Positions 1 to 8,988 are shown, counted from the stretch's first letter. The stretch is 64,000 nt of DNA from Catenuloplanes atrovinosus (GCF_031458235.1 NZ_JAVDYB010000001.1:5938001-6002000), one strand, 5' to 3'. Numbers and translations: made by a program. The notes: generated by a model not told the origin, from the sequence alone.

Positions 1-483
1 GGGGCGATCGCCCGCGCGCTGCTGCTGCGGTTCCTGGCCGGGCACGCGGACCAGGTCCAGACGATCACGCTGAGCGTGCCGCCCGCGGAGCGCCCGGAGC
101 AGTGGAGCACCGACTTCGCCGGCACCATCGCCAGCACGGTGGCGATCCCGCACCCGGCGCCGCCGATGGTCCGGGTGCTGGACCTGCCCGCGCTGACCGG
201 GCTGCCGGCCGGCGAGGCCCGCGTGACGATCACCGTGGTGGACGACGCGCTGCTCGGCGGCGACTGGACGCTGGACGGGGCCGGCGGCGCGCTCACCGTC
301 ACGCCCGGCGCGTCCGCCTCCGAGGTGCGGCTGACCTCGGCCGCGCTGTCCGGGCTGGTCTACGGCGCACTCGGCCCGGAGGAGATCGTGGCGCGCGGGC
401 TCGGCGCGGTGCCGGCCGAGGCCTGGGACGGGATCTCCACGCTGTTCCCCCGCGCCGACCCGTGGGTGTACCTGGACTTCTGA
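1..483 (+). CDS. Eis-like GNAT N-acetyltransferase, C-terminal part (5' truncated by window)
   Basis: The open frame runs in from base 1, leaving 160 residues. This is the sterol-carrier-like C-terminal domain of an Eis-type (GCN5-related) acetyltransferase. The protein ends LFPRADPWVYLDF. In known Eis enzymes the chain ends in a Phe whose carboxylate lies in the active site as catalytic base, and the final Phe here fits. The N-terminal acetyl-CoA-binding domains are outside the window. Family members acetylate aminoglycosides or lysines; the substrate here is unknown. The last 124 bp overlap the 3' end of the convergent ORF at 360-1460. Family call is from recognition, not a search. Confidence 0.75.
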   Translation, partial: GAIARALLLRFLAGHADQVQTITLSVPPAERPEQWSTDFAGTIASTVAIPHPAPPMVRVLDLPALTGLPAGEARVTITVVDDALLGGDWTLDGAGGALTVTPGASASEVRLTSAALSGLVYGALGPEEIVARGLGAVPAEAWDGISTLFPRADPWVYLDF

Positions 484-1460
484 GCGGCCGCCGCGCGCAG
501 CAGCGCCCGCATCGACCGGATCACCGCGCGGATCTCCTGGAGGTAGCGGTCGGGCGCGGTGGGACCGACCGGCGGCAGCGCGGTCGACCGGGAGACGTCG
601 AAGCCGACGGTGTCGATGCCGCAGCCGTACGGCAGGCCGAGCACCCGGATCGCCTCGCAGTGCTGGAACGGCACGTGGATCGGCGAGGTCACGATCAGGA
701 TCCGGTGCTCCGGCCGGACGGCGAGCCGCCGCGCCCAGAAGTGGTACGTGTCCGGCGTGTCCGCCCGCCGCCGGTCCGGCTCGCTCGACGGCGCGGCCAG
801 CACGTGCACCACCGGGCCGTCGCCCACCGGCCGGTACCGGTCGACGGCCCACGCGTGGTGGCCCGGGTCACCGCCGGAGAACGCCTCCCGCCGCCGGTCC
901 GTCACGCCGAACGCGCGCCGCACGCCGAGGTGCATCGCGTCCAACTCGTACCGCACGTCGCCGTCGCTCAGCGGTGGCAGCGCCCGCTCCGCCGCGGTCA
1001 GCGGCCGGTAGCTGCCCAGCGCCGTCACCTCCGGCGCGCTCACCCCGCACGCCCGCAGCAGGAACGCGGCGAAGTGGGTGCGCTGGAGGCAGGCGCGGGC
1101 CAGCCCGCCCGGCACGAGCACGTGGTCGTACGCGGTCAGCGGCGGCGGCGCGGGCGTCACCAGCCGGAGCGCGGTGGCCGCCGCCATGACCAGCGCGGCG
1201 GTCTCCCGGTCGAACTCCGGCGGCGACACCTCGTACCGCTCCAGCGCGCCACCGCGGAAGTCCCAGTGCGTGCCGGAGAACGTTTCCAGCCACTCGAGGA
1301 GGTGGTCGAGCCCGCGGTCCGGCGGCCACCCGCCGCCGAACGCCGCCACCAGCGCCCGCATCGGCGCGGACGTCACCCAGCCCGCGACCTCGGCCGCGAG
1401 CCGCTCGGGCCGGGCACCGCCGTGGCATCGGGGAACCGGAACGGGCGCGAAGCGGGCCAT
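360..1460 (-). CDS. Hypothetical protein with DUF218/YdcF-like segment
   Basis: 366-aa soluble ORF. Residues ~220-320 contain a Rossmann-like stretch (PVVHVLAAPSSEPDRRRADT, then RILIVTSPIHVPFQHCEAIRVLG cut short here, then GIDTVGFD) that resembles the DUF218 (SanA/YdcF/ElyC) fold. That family is often linked to envelope functions but poorly defined. No signal peptide or membrane segment is seen. The start at 1460 is the only ATG near the conserved region. The last ~41 codons lie antisense to the end of the Eis-like gene and have poor character, so the functional protein may be shorter. Function unknown. Confidence 0.6.
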   Translation of the reverse strand: MARFAPVPVPRCHGGARPERLAAEVAGWVTSAPMRALVAAFGGGWPPDRGLDHLLEWLETFSGTHWDFRGGALERYEVSPPEFDRETAALVMAAATALRLVTPAPPPLTAYDHVLVPGGLARACLQRTHFAAFLLRACGVSAPEVTALGSYRPLTAAERALPPLSDGDVRYELDAMHLGVRRAFGVTDRRREAFSGGDPGHHAWAVDRYRPVGDGPVVHVLAAPSSEPDRRRADTPDTYHFWARRLAVRPEHRILIVTSPIHVPFQHCEAIRVLGLPYGCGIDTVGFDVSRSTALPPVGPTAPDRYLQEIRAVIRSMRALLRAAAAQKSRYTHGSARGNSVEIPSQASAGTAPSPRATISSGPSAP

Positions 1461-1514
1461 GCGTCTCCCTCCACTGTGCCGCTCCGCATGCTAATCACCG
1501 TCGATGTCACCCGG

Positions 1515-2141
1515 TCAGATGTGCGCGGTCGCCAGCGTGAACGGGACGCCGCCGGTCTCCGCCTCCAGGCGCTCCAGCCCGTCCGCCCACGCCGGGACCG
1601 CGCCGGAGGTGTCCACCACGCGGGCGATCGTCAGCGTCAGCCCGCCGGCCGTGATCACCGTCGGGTCACCGTCCTTGACGGCCGGGCGCGCGTGCACCGC
1701 GGGCGCCTGCGACGCGGTGCCGGTGCCCTTCGCCCGGCAGTCGGACGGGCGCGTCACGCCCTCGACGATCTCCTCCGCGTTGCCCGCGCCGGTCAGCACC
1801 GCGTGCGCCAGCGCGGTGGCGTAGACCGGGTCACCGGCCGCGTCGTAGATCCACCGGGTGCCCAGCACGGAGTGCTCCAACGTGCCCAGCAGATGCTCGT
1901 CCGCGCCGGCCAGCGGCGCGCCCCGATAGGTGAGCGGCACGTGATGCAGCGGCCCGCCGTCCCGGTGCCGCACCAGCATCGCCTCGACGCCCACCGCGCC
2001 CGCCGGATCGTCGAACCGGAACGCGGCCACCTTCTCGATCGCCGCGCTCGGCGGGCCGGCGTACCAGGACCGCCCCGGCAGCCAGGCATTCAGCAGTTCG
2101 AGCTTCGTGGGTACGAGTTGCGCCTTGTGAAGGATCGCCAT
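1515..2141 (-). CDS. Maltokinase N-terminal cap-like domain protein
   Basis: 208-aa protein starting MAILHKAQLVPTKLELLNAW. It resembles the N-terminal cap (intermediate) domain of actinobacterial maltokinase standing alone, without the kinase lobes. Such proteins are often mislabelled as 1,4-alpha-glucan branching proteins. In maltokinase (Mak, GlgE pathway) this domain sits over the active site; what the stand-alone form does is not established. No catalytic motif is visible. No trehalose or GlgE genes are adjacent in this window. The 42-bp gap to the upstream substrate-binding-protein gene would allow co-transcription. Confidence 0.65.
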   Translation of the reverse strand: MAILHKAQLVPTKLELLNAWLPGRSWYAGPPSAAIEKVAAFRFDDPAGAVGVEAMLVRHRDGGPLHHVPLTYRGAPLAGADEHLLGTLEHSVLGTRWIYDAAGDPVYATALAHAVLTGAGNAEEIVEGVTRPSDCRAKGTGTASQAPAVHARPAVKDGDPTVITAGGLTLTIARVVDTSGAVPAWADGLERLEAETGGVPFTLATAHI

Positions 2142-2183
2142 ACCTGAACCCTAGAGACGGTCCCCCGCCGCGCGGCCACCGCC

Positions 2184-3452
2184 TCAGCCCTCGGCCCGGG
2201 TCGTGCCGGTGGTGCCGTCGAACGACCAGTGGGTGAGCGTGTCCGGGTGCCGGTCGCCGTCCGGCGTGAAGCGGTAGCCGCCGGACACACCCTCCCCCTG
2301 CAGCGTGCGGAGCGCGCCGGCCAGCGCCTCGCCGGAGGTGTGGCCGCCGGACACCGCGCGCAGGATCAGCGTGGCCGCGTCGTACGCGCTCGCGGCGTAT
2401 CCGGTCGGGGTGTCGCCGAAGCGCGCCCGATAGTCCGTGGCGAACGTGCGGGCGCGCTCGTCGGTGGTGCCGGCGAGGTGGTCGGTGGGCGGGCAGGTGT
2501 GCAGATAGACCACGCCGGCCACGCCCGGGTCGCCGGGGCCGCGGTCGCACGGCCAGCCGCTCGGGGTCACCAGCGGCGCCGGGATTCCGAGCTCGCGCAG
2601 GCGGGCGGCGAGCCCGGCGGTGACGCTCTCCGGCGCGTGCACGTAGACCGCGTCCGGGGCGGAGTCACGGATCAGCGCGACCGCGTCGGCGATCCCGGCC
2701 GGGCTCGCGTCGGCGACGGCCACCTCGTCGAACGCGGTGTCCGGCAGCACCCGGCGGAGCGTGGTGACCGCGTGCCGGGCCATGCCGGAGCCGTCCGCCA
2801 CCAGCGTCACCCGGTCGTCCAGCTCGCGCCGGTCCAGGTAGCGGGCGTCCCGTTCGGCCTGCTGGACGGTGTTGCCGACCAGCCGCAACAGGTTGGGCGT
2901 GCCGGGCACGGTGAGCACCGGGTCCGCGGCCGCGACGGCCAGCAGCGGGATGCCGGTCCGCCGCAGCGTGGCCTGGCTGTCGGCGACGGCCGCGGAGAAG
3001 CCGCCGTGCACCACCGCGATCACGTTCTCGGTGGGGACGTCGTCGCCCTGGTCGACCGGCAGCGTGTCGATCGGGCAGCCGGGGTGCGCGGCGTTGTGCG
3101 CGTCGACCGCGAGCCGGACGCCGTTGTGGACCGCGGCGCCGTGCGCGGCGCGCGACCCGGTCATGGTGGCCAGCACCGCGATCCGCCGGCCACAGACCTC
3201 GGTCGCGGGTTCCCCGCCGGGCCGCGAGGGGCCGATCAGCCCGGTCGACCAGGCGATCGTCGCGGCTCCGGCCACGACGGACACCACGGCGAACGCGGCC
3301 GCGGGCCGCCAGCGGGACGCGGTGCCGCCCTCGATCACCCCTGGCCCGGCGGCGGGCCGCGGATGGCCGTGCCGGGCGGCCCTGGCGGTATAGGCCGCGG
3401 CCAGCACCGTCGCCGCGGCTGTGATGATCGCACCGACGATCGAGCTGTCCAT
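2184..3452 (-). CDS. Membrane-anchored periplasmic-binding-fold protein (Peripla_BP_6, Leu/Ile/Val type)
   Basis: 422 aa. The N terminus has one hydrophobic stretch at residues ~3-22 and a second at ~52-72, so it is probably anchored in the membrane. It is followed by a type-1 periplasmic binding fold (RIAVLATMTGSRAAHGAAVHNG, then VTLVADGSGMARHAVTTLRR, then AYDAATLILRAV). This is the family of branched-chain amino acid binding proteins and related sensors. No LivHMGF permease or ATPase genes are nearby, so it may be an orphan sensor or receptor rather than a transporter component. Ligand unknown. Confidence 0.75.
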   Translation of the reverse strand: MDSSIVGAIITAAATVLAAAYTARAARHGHPRPAAGPGVIEGGTASRWRPAAAFAVVSVVAGAATIAWSTGLIGPSRPGGEPATEVCGRRIAVLATMTGSRAAHGAAVHNGVRLAVDAHNAAHPGCPIDTLPVDQGDDVPTENVIAVVHGGFSAAVADSQATLRRTGIPLLAVAAADPVLTVPGTPNLLRLVGNTVQQAERDARYLDRRELDDRVTLVADGSGMARHAVTTLRRVLPDTAFDEVAVADASPAGIADAVALIRDSAPDAVYVHAPESVTAGLAARLRELGIPAPLVTPSGWPCDRGPGDPGVAGVVYLHTCPPTDHLAGTTDERARTFATDYRARFGDTPTGYAASAYDAATLILRAVSGGHTSGEALAGALRTLQGEGVSGGYRFTPDGDRHPDTLTHWSFDGTTGTTRAEG

Positions 3453-3841
3453 CCCACGCGCCTCCTCACCGGAGGGGGTTCACCGCCACGATAGGCACCC
3501 ACGCGGTGCACCGGCTGTCGGCTATCGACACCCCTCGCGGTCTTGCGGCCACGGACCCGGCAGGGAGGAGCGCCAGCGACGACCGGTGCCCGCGGGAGCA
3601 TGCGGACGCCGGCCCGCCGGAAGTGGGAAAATTTTTCACGAACGACGATCGCCGAGATCAGCGGTCGCATGCACGGCGGCCACGTCCTGGGCCGCCGATA
3701 CCGTGGCCGGCGCCCATTCCGTCGTTGACCTTGCCCCTTTCGGGTACGGAACCGTGCCCGGTCGGTGAGCGCGGGACACGGCAAGCGCCCGCGACACGGC
3801 GAGCGAGTGGATGGCGGGCCGCGGGGAGCGAGGGAAGGGGG
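3453..3841. other. Intergenic region between divergent-facing gene ends; repeat copy and AT-rich site
   Basis: 389 bp with no convincing gene. It holds copy 1 of the ~70-bp intergenic repeat (3561-3630). Immediately after comes an AT-rich quasi-palindrome at 3623-3639 (GTG.. AAAATTTT ..CAC), unusual in this GC-rich sequence and a possible protein-binding site or part of a promoter for the minus-strand gene starting at 3452. ORFs crossing the region are shadow frames. Confidence 0.5.
3561..3630 (+). repeat. ~70-bp intergenic repeat, copy 1
   Basis: Shares with 30471-30540 and 44458-44528 a CAGGGAGG start and an identical core GGTGCCCGCGGGAGCATGCG, then a similar CCGGAAGTGGG end. All three copies are intergenic and on the same strand. 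The core contains the palindromes CCCGCGGG and GCATGC. This copy is the most diverged in its first 25 bp. Confidence 0.8.
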
Positions 3842-4855
3842 TTATGCCGACTCGCGGACGATCAGTTCCGTGGGGAGGAGGACCGCGGGTGGGACGGGCT
3901 CGCCGGCGAGGATGATGAGCATCTGGCGGGCGATCTGGCGGCCGAGGTCGACGATGGGCTGGCGGACCGTGGTCAGGGGTGGGTCGGTGAACTGGGCGAT
4001 CTCGATGTCGTCGAAGCCGACCACGGCGACGTCGTCGGGGACGCGGCGGCCGGAGGCGCGCAGCGTGCGAAGGGCGCCGTGGGCCATCAGGTCGGAGGCG
4101 ATGAAGACCGCGTCGAGGTCGGGGTCGGCGTCGAGCAGCTCGCGCATGGCGACGGCGCCGGACTCGCGGGTGAAGTCGCCGTAGGCGATGCGCGGGGTCT
4201 GGCCGTCGGCCTCGACGGCCTCGCGGTAGGCGGTCAGGCGGTCGATGCCGGCGATCATGTCCTGCGGGCCGGCGATGGTGGCGATGCGCGTGCGGCCGGA
4301 CGCCAGCAGGTACCGCATGGCGGAGGAGACACCCTCGATGTGGTCGACGTCCACATAGGGCACGCCGCTGTCGCGTTGCAGCGGGCGCCCGCTGCACACC
4401 ACCGGGATGCCGAGCGCGGCCAGCGCGGCGGGCAGCGGGTCGGCGCCGTGCATGGAGGCGAACATGACGCCGTCGACGTGGCCGGCCATCGCGTACCGCT
4501 CGACGCGGCTGTGGCCGGCGGTGGAACCGGCCAGCATCAGGACCAGCTGACGGTCGCCGGCCTCGAGTTCCTGGCTGACGCCGCGGATGATGCCGGGGAA
4601 GAACTGGTCGTCGGAGAAGACCCGGTTGGGCATCTCCGGCAGGATCAGCGCGATCGAGTCGGTGCGCTGGGTGACCAGGCTGCGGGCGGCCTGGTTGGGC
4701 ACGTAGCCCATCTCGCGGACGGCGAGCCGGACCTTCTCCTGGATGTCCTCCGCGACGGTGGTGGAGCCGTTCACGACGCGGGACACGGTCGCCCGCGACA
4801 CACCGGCCCGGCGGGCCACGGCCTCCAACGTCGGACGCTCCCGAGCCGCCGTCAC
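3842..4855 (-). CDS. LacI-family transcriptional regulator
   Basis: 337 aa, normal length for LacI/GalR. The N-terminal helix-turn-helix and hinge are intact (PTLEAVARRAGVSRATVSRV, residues ~9-28), followed by a sugar-binding periplasmic fold (GVMFASMHGADPLP; VVGFDDIEIAQFTDPPLTTV). The start is GTG at 4855. It lies directly downstream of the GH81 beta-glucanase gene on the same strand (155-bp gap). That gene's promoter carries two LacI-type palindromes (7957-7970, 8013-8026). The likely job is repression of the glucanase, and perhaps the divergent lipoprotein gene, relieved by a beta-glucan oligosaccharide. The ligand is inference. Confidence 0.92.
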   Translation of the reverse strand: MTAARERPTLEAVARRAGVSRATVSRVVNGSTTVAEDIQEKVRLAVREMGYVPNQAARSLVTQRTDSIALILPEMPNRVFSDDQFFPGIIRGVSQELEAGDRQLVLMLAGSTAGHSRVERYAMAGHVDGVMFASMHGADPLPAALAALGIPVVCSGRPLQRDSGVPYVDVDHIEGVSSAMRYLLASGRTRIATIAGPQDMIAGIDRLTAYREAVEADGQTPRIAYGDFTRESGAVAMRELLDADPDLDAVFIASDLMAHGALRTLRASGRRVPDDVAVVGFDDIEIAQFTDPPLTTVRQPIVDLGRQIARQMLIILAGEPVPPAVLLPTELIVRESA

Positions 4856-4961
4856 GTGCGTACCCCACTAACTCGTCAACACGATCTCTACATCAAAGAA
4901 AATCTTTTCCGCGCTGCCGTGCAGCCTACCGGCCGCGCGCCCGTGCGGTGGCCCGCATGCG

Positions 4962-4997
4962 TCCCGCCCGGCACGGCGCGTGGCCGGCCGGGCGGGA
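4962..4997 (-). terminator. GC-rich hairpin after GH81 gene
   Basis: Perfect 11-bp stem (4962-4972 pairs with 4987-4997) with a 14-nt loop, 14 bp downstream of the GH81 stop. No U-tract follows, as is common in actinomycetes. It could end or attenuate transcription before the LacI gene. Confidence 0.5.
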
Positions 4998-5010
4998 ACG
5001 GAAGGGTCGG

Positions 5011-7899
5011 TCAGGACAGCGGCAGCCGGATGATCGACTGGTTGCCCACGCCGAGGGTGGTGGCGCCGTTGCCGATCGCGTTCCACACCTCGACCCTGAT
5101 CGTGCCGTTGCGCAGGTTGCCGAGCGTGCCCGACGAGGAGGCGAGCCCGGCGGCCTGTGTGTAGTGCTCGTACCCGGCGACCGGGTCGGTGGCGAAGTAG
5201 CGGTACGTCTCGACGCGGTCGAACGTGCCGTCGCCGGTCAGGTCGTAGGAGATCCGGAGCTGAGTGCCGTTGCCCACGCTCGTGCCCGCGTCCAGGAACA
5301 GATCGAACGCGGTGCTGCCGCCGGTGTACGTGTTGGTGACGCCGGTCGCGGTGAACGTGACCTGGTTGCGCGGCGTGCCGTCGTGGTTGCCGCCGCCGGC
5401 CGAGCCGACGGACACGCTGCCCGCGCCCGCGGCCGTGCCGCTGAGCCCGCCGCCGGAGATCAGGTACCGGTTGGCGGCACCCGCGGGCGGCGGCGTCGTA
5501 GGCGGCGGCGTGGTCGGGCCGGGCGTGGTCGGCTGCGGGGTGCCGCCCCCGCCGCTGCCGCCGGACCACGACCAGGCGCCGGTGGTCACGGTCTTACCGG
5601 CCGGCACGGTCAGCGTCGTACCGGTGGAGAAGGTGACCGTGATCGGGCTGGAGTTGAGGTTCGACGCCACGTACGTGCGCGCCCCGTTCTTGACGAACGT
5701 CGCGGTCAGCGGGTGGTTCGCGGAGACGGACGTGTCGACGGTGCCGAGCGCGGCCAGGTTCCGCAGCCAGTGGAACGTGTGCGCCTTGCTCTCCCCCTCC
5801 TCCGAGGTGAACCCGCTGTTCGCCCGGAAGTTGGCCAGCGCCTGATCGGGGTTGCCGAGCGCCAGGAACTCCCACAGGATGTCCTGCCACACCGTCGGCG
5901 CCCCGCCGTTGTTCCTGGTCAGCTCGTTGTAGTTGACCGAGACGTAGGCCGGGTTGTAGCCCAGGTACAGGTGACCGCCGGTGATCGGGAGCATGTTGAT
6001 GCCCTGGATCATCTCCGGCTCCGCGCTGAACCAGGTGGCGTACGCGCCGCCGCTGCCCCAGACCATGCCGACCGTGCTGTGCCCGAACGCGGCCGGGAAG
6101 TTCGTGTCCGACGAGTCGAACCAGTACTCCTGGATCGCGGCCGCCTGCGTGGTGTAGAGGAACACGCCGGCGTCGCGGACCGCGGTGTTGCCGGTGACCT
6201 GGCCCCACTGGATCAGCGCGTTCGCGAAGTTCATGCCCTCGGAGCTGGACTCCTGGTTGTTGCCGGAGCCGAACGAGCCGTGCCCGGACGCCCAGTCGTG
6301 ACCCGCGTAGATGTCGAAGTCACGGAGGTACGGGAAGCGCGTGTCGTTCCGGTCGTAGTTGTTCGCGTCCCGGATCAGCAGGTCGATCATGCCGCCGTAC
6401 TGGCCGGTGGAGGCCCACGCCGGGTCGAACCGGGCCAGCGTGGCGGCGGCCGCGACGTAGTAGCCGTAGTGGAAGTGATGGTCGTTGAGCTCCTGGTCGG
6501 AGCCGTACGACGCGGGGTAGCCGATCAGCGTGCCCCAGTTGGCGTTGTAGTAGAACAGCGACTGCGTCTCGCCGGACGAGGCGGTCAGCCAGTTCGTCAG
6601 CCGGGACCTGATCGCGGCGAGCGCGCTGTTGCGCACGGCCGTGTTGCCGACCTGGTCCGCGATCTCCGCGATCCGGGCCGCGCGGCCGAGGCCCTTGCCG
6701 GTCCAGTACGTGTCCGGCCCGCGGTTGTCCTCCGGGTTCGCCTGCACCGCGGTGAGGTAGTTGGTCAGCGTGGTCAGGTCCGCGCCGGAGTTCGCGACGC
6801 CGGGCACCTCCGGCAGCACGCCGCGGAACGTCATCGCGGTGCGGAAACTGGACGCACCGGTGATCACCCGCATCGCGCCGCGCGCGGAGACGTAGCTGTC
6901 CGCGATCGTGGTCGACCCGCTCAGGTACTTCCACTGGTGCGGGTAGAGCGCGACCACGGTACCGCTCGCGCTGCCCTCGCGCGCCGTGGTGGTGAAGCTG
7001 TACGTGGTGTTCAGCGCGTTGTTGCCGCTCGGGCTGTAGGTGTACGAGATCCGCGTGCCGGTCACGTGCGCGTGCGCGTAGGTGCCGTAGGACCCGGCCA
7101 GCGCCTGCTTCGCCGCGGTCGAGGTGGACGACGTGGTCGGCAGCACCGCGACGGAGAAGTAGCCGCGCCCGGCCAGCGACGACGTGATGGACGTGCCGCT
7201 CACCGCCCAGGTCGCGCCGGACGGCGCGTACGCCACGTAGTCGCTGCCGCCGGCCGTGAAGCCGATGACGCCGCCGCTGTTCGACCACACGGTCGGCGCG
7301 CCGGCCGTGGTGAGCTGCGCGTTGCCGCCGGTGATCTGGAAGTACGCGAACGGCAGGCCGTGCCCGATGGTGGCCTTCAGCGTGCGCGCGCCGTCGCTCC
7401 AGTAGGGAGTGACGGTCCAGTCGCTCCAGCCGTCCACCTTGACGTCCGGCGAGTTCAGCCCGGCCACGCCGACCTGAAGGTCCTGCTGGTAGTGGTAGTG
7501 GTACTCGCTCACGCCGGTCGCGGTGCCACTGATCGACGGCGTGGTGGTGTACGACAGCCCGAGGCCGCCCGCGGCGGTGTCGAAGGAGAGCGGGTGCGCG
7601 TGCAGCGGCTCGCTGTAGGCGCAGTCGGTGCGCTTGAACAGCAGCGAGGACCACCAGTCGTTCGTGGGTACGGCGCCGGAGGGCGCGTTGCCGGTCACGT
7701 ACTGCCGCGGGTTGGTGGTGAGTGCGCCGCAGCCGCTGGGCAGCGCGGCACCGGCCGGGGGCGTCTCGGTGTAGCTGCCGGCGCCGACCACGGCCGCGTC
7801 GGCGGTGCGGGTGATGGCGACGGTGAGCAGTCCGGAGACGAGCGCGAGGACGGCGCCGGCGGCTATCGACCGCCGGCGGTTTCTGGTCTTGACGGGCAT
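5011..7899 (-). CDS. Secreted GH81 endo-beta-1,3-glucanase with C-terminal carbohydrate-binding-like domain
   Basis: 962 aa from ATG at 7899; the upstream in-frame start gives a nonsensical N terminus and this one begins a clean signal peptide (MPVKTRNRRRS then a hydrophobic core, cleavage near residue 35). Residues ~45-720 match glycoside hydrolase family 81 (PTNDWWSSLLFKR near the start, ELNDHHFHYGYY, and NNQESSSEGMNF with the two active-site-region glutamates). A Gly/Pro/Thr linker follows, then a ~150-aa C-terminal beta-rich module (RYLISGGGLSGT to the end) that looks like a carbohydrate-binding module; I cannot assign its CBM family. It acts outside the cell on laminarin or fungal beta-1,3-glucan. 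Two LacI-type operators precede it and a LacI gene follows. Confidence 0.93.
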   Translation of the reverse strand: MPVKTRNRRRSIAAGAVLALVSGLLTVAITRTADAAVVGAGSYTETPPAGAALPSGCGALTTNPRQYVTGNAPSGAVPTNDWWSSLLFKRTDCAYSEPLHAHPLSFDTAAGGLGLSYTTTPSISGTATGVSEYHYHYQQDLQVGVAGLNSPDVKVDGWSDWTVTPYWSDGARTLKATIGHGLPFAYFQITGGNAQLTTAGAPTVWSNSGGVIGFTAGGSDYVAYAPSGATWAVSGTSITSSLAGRGYFSVAVLPTTSSTSTAAKQALAGSYGTYAHAHVTGTRISYTYSPSGNNALNTTYSFTTTAREGSASGTVVALYPHQWKYLSGSTTIADSYVSARGAMRVITGASSFRTAMTFRGVLPEVPGVANSGADLTTLTNYLTAVQANPEDNRGPDTYWTGKGLGRAARIAEIADQVGNTAVRNSALAAIRSRLTNWLTASSGETQSLFYYNANWGTLIGYPASYGSDQELNDHHFHYGYYVAAAATLARFDPAWASTGQYGGMIDLLIRDANNYDRNDTRFPYLRDFDIYAGHDWASGHGSFGSGNNQESSSEGMNFANALIQWGQVTGNTAVRDAGVFLYTTQAAAIQEYWFDSSDTNFPAAFGHSTVGMVWGSGGAYATWFSAEPEMIQGINMLPITGGHLYLGYNPAYVSVNYNELTRNNGGAPTVWQDILWEFLALGNPDQALANFRANSGFTSEEGESKAHTFHWLRNLAALGTVDTSVSANHPLTATFVKNGARTYVASNLNSSPITVTFSTGTTLTVPAGKTVTTGAWSWSGGSGGGGTPQPTTPGPTTPPPTTPPPAGAANRYLISGGGLSGTAAGAGSVSVGSAGGGNHDGTPRNQVTFTATGVTNTYTGGSTAFDLFLDAGTSVGNGTQLRISYDLTGDGTFDRVETYRYFATDPVAGYEHYTQAAGLASSSGTLGNLRNGTIRVEVWNAIGNGATTLGVGNQSIIRLPLS

Positions 7900-7956
7900 G
7901 GGACGGCACCTCTTCCTGAGGCGTTGGCAACCGGGGAGCGCCGGTGCCGCGCTCTC

Positions 7957-7970
7957 TGAGAGCGCTTTCA
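7957..7970. promoter_or_regulatory. LacI-family operator 1 upstream of GH81 gene
   Basis: TGAGAGCGCTTTCA, a near-palindrome centred on the CG characteristic of LacI/CebR-type operators (family consensus like TGRRAGCGCTYYCA). It lies 58 bp upstream of the GH81 start codon. Confidence 0.8.
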
Positions 7971-8012
7971 CGGGGTGGGCACAAGAGTGACGGCCGTCGC
8001 TGCCCCGTGTCA

Positions 8013-8026
8013 AGAGAGCGCTCTCA
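8013..8026. promoter_or_regulatory. LacI-family operator 2 in the GH81/lipoprotein divergent promoter
   Basis: AGAGAGCGCTCTCA, containing the perfect 12-bp palindrome GAGAGCGCTCTC (8014-8025). Its centre is 56 bp from that of operator 1, so a repressor dimer pair could bind both sites. It also sits 65 bp upstream of the divergent lipoprotein start at 8091. Confidence 0.8.
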
Positions 8027-8090
8027 ACCCCGTCGGGCCGCTCGGCAGGCTATCGTTGCACTTCGATGTCATGAGCCGGAGGAGGAGCGC

Positions 8091-8861
8091 GTGCGCAGCC
8101 GTACCGTCGCGGGGTTCGCTCTGGTGTTCGCGCTGACCGCCGGCTGCGACGGCGGCGCACCGGCACCGGCCACGCCGGACGCGGAAGGGCGGGCCGCGAT
8201 GACCGCGCTGGCGCGCTCCGACGACCACCTGCAGAGCGAGAGCTTCACGGTGGAGGTGACGTCCGGCGACGCGATGCGCACCACGAGCCGGATGGACGTG
8301 CCGAACCGGCGGGCCGAGACCGCGCTGCGCCAGGCGACCGGCGAGGACCAATCCCTGACGGTACGGACCAGGCTGCTCGGCGACGCGGTCTTCATGCACC
8401 TCGACGGCGTGTCGATCCCGGGCGTGGACGACCGCTGGATGCGCATCGACCCGGCGCGGATCGCCCGCGGCCGGGAGGTCGGCTTCGCGCCCGGGCAGAA
8501 CGACGCGGGCGGCGCCGACCGCGTGCTCGCCGCGATCACGGAGGCGAGCCGGCTGCCGGACGGGCGCTACAAGGGCACGCTGGACCTGGCCCAGGTCGGC
8601 ACCGGGACCGGGCTGTCGTTCAGCACCACGGACATCGCCGGGCTCGGCGACGCGGCGCGCGCGGTCCCGTTCCTGGCCACGCTGGACGAGCGGGGCCGCC
8701 TGGTCCACCTGCAGATCGACCTGCCGTCGATCACCGCCGGCAAGGCGCCGATGGTGGAGACGCGCTACTCCGCCTTCGGCGAGCCGTTCACCGTGGAGAC
8801 CCCGCCGGCCGCGCAGACCGTCACCCCGCCGGACTCCGTCTATCAATACTTCGGGGGATGA
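8091..8861 (+). CDS. Secreted lipoprotein, LppX/LprG-LolA-like
   Basis: 256 aa from GTG at 8091, chosen because GGAGGAG stands 5-10 bp upstream and the resulting N terminus is a lipoprotein signal (RSRTVAGFALVFALTAGC, lipobox LTAGC). The mature part has alternating beta-strand segments resembling the actinobacterial LppX/LprAFG family (half-barrel lipid carriers). The homology is by style, not certain. It is divergent from the GH81 gene and shares its operator region, so it may be co-regulated by the LacI protein. Ligand unknown. Confidence 0.7.
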   Translation: MRSRTVAGFALVFALTAGCDGGAPAPATPDAEGRAAMTALARSDDHLQSESFTVEVTSGDAMRTTSRMDVPNRRAETALRQATGEDQSLTVRTRLLGDAVFMHLDGVSIPGVDDRWMRIDPARIARGREVGFAPGQNDAGGADRVLAAITEASRLPDGRYKGTLDLAQVGTGTGLSFSTTDIAGLGDAARAVPFLATLDERGRLVHLQIDLPSITAGKAPMVETRYSAFGEPFTVETPPAAQTVTPPDSVYQYFGG

Positions 8862-8988
8862 CCCCGGCCGGGGTGAAGGCGGTGCTCGCGCAGGTCACCC
8901 ACGTGGGCGACCGGCTTGTCCGGCCTGAACCGCGCTCGAACACTGGACGTGAGTGAGACCAGTGAGAGCGTGAGTGAGGGGTGCCGTC

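Noticed and set aside
102-2147. 681-codon plus-strand ORF and several similar very long ORFs (2229-3494, 4948-7959, 30851-35401, 45090-46907)
   Set aside because: Arg/Gly/Pro/Ala-rich antisense shadows of real minus-strand genes, produced by the high third-position GC; no domain, start signal or hydrophobic pattern.
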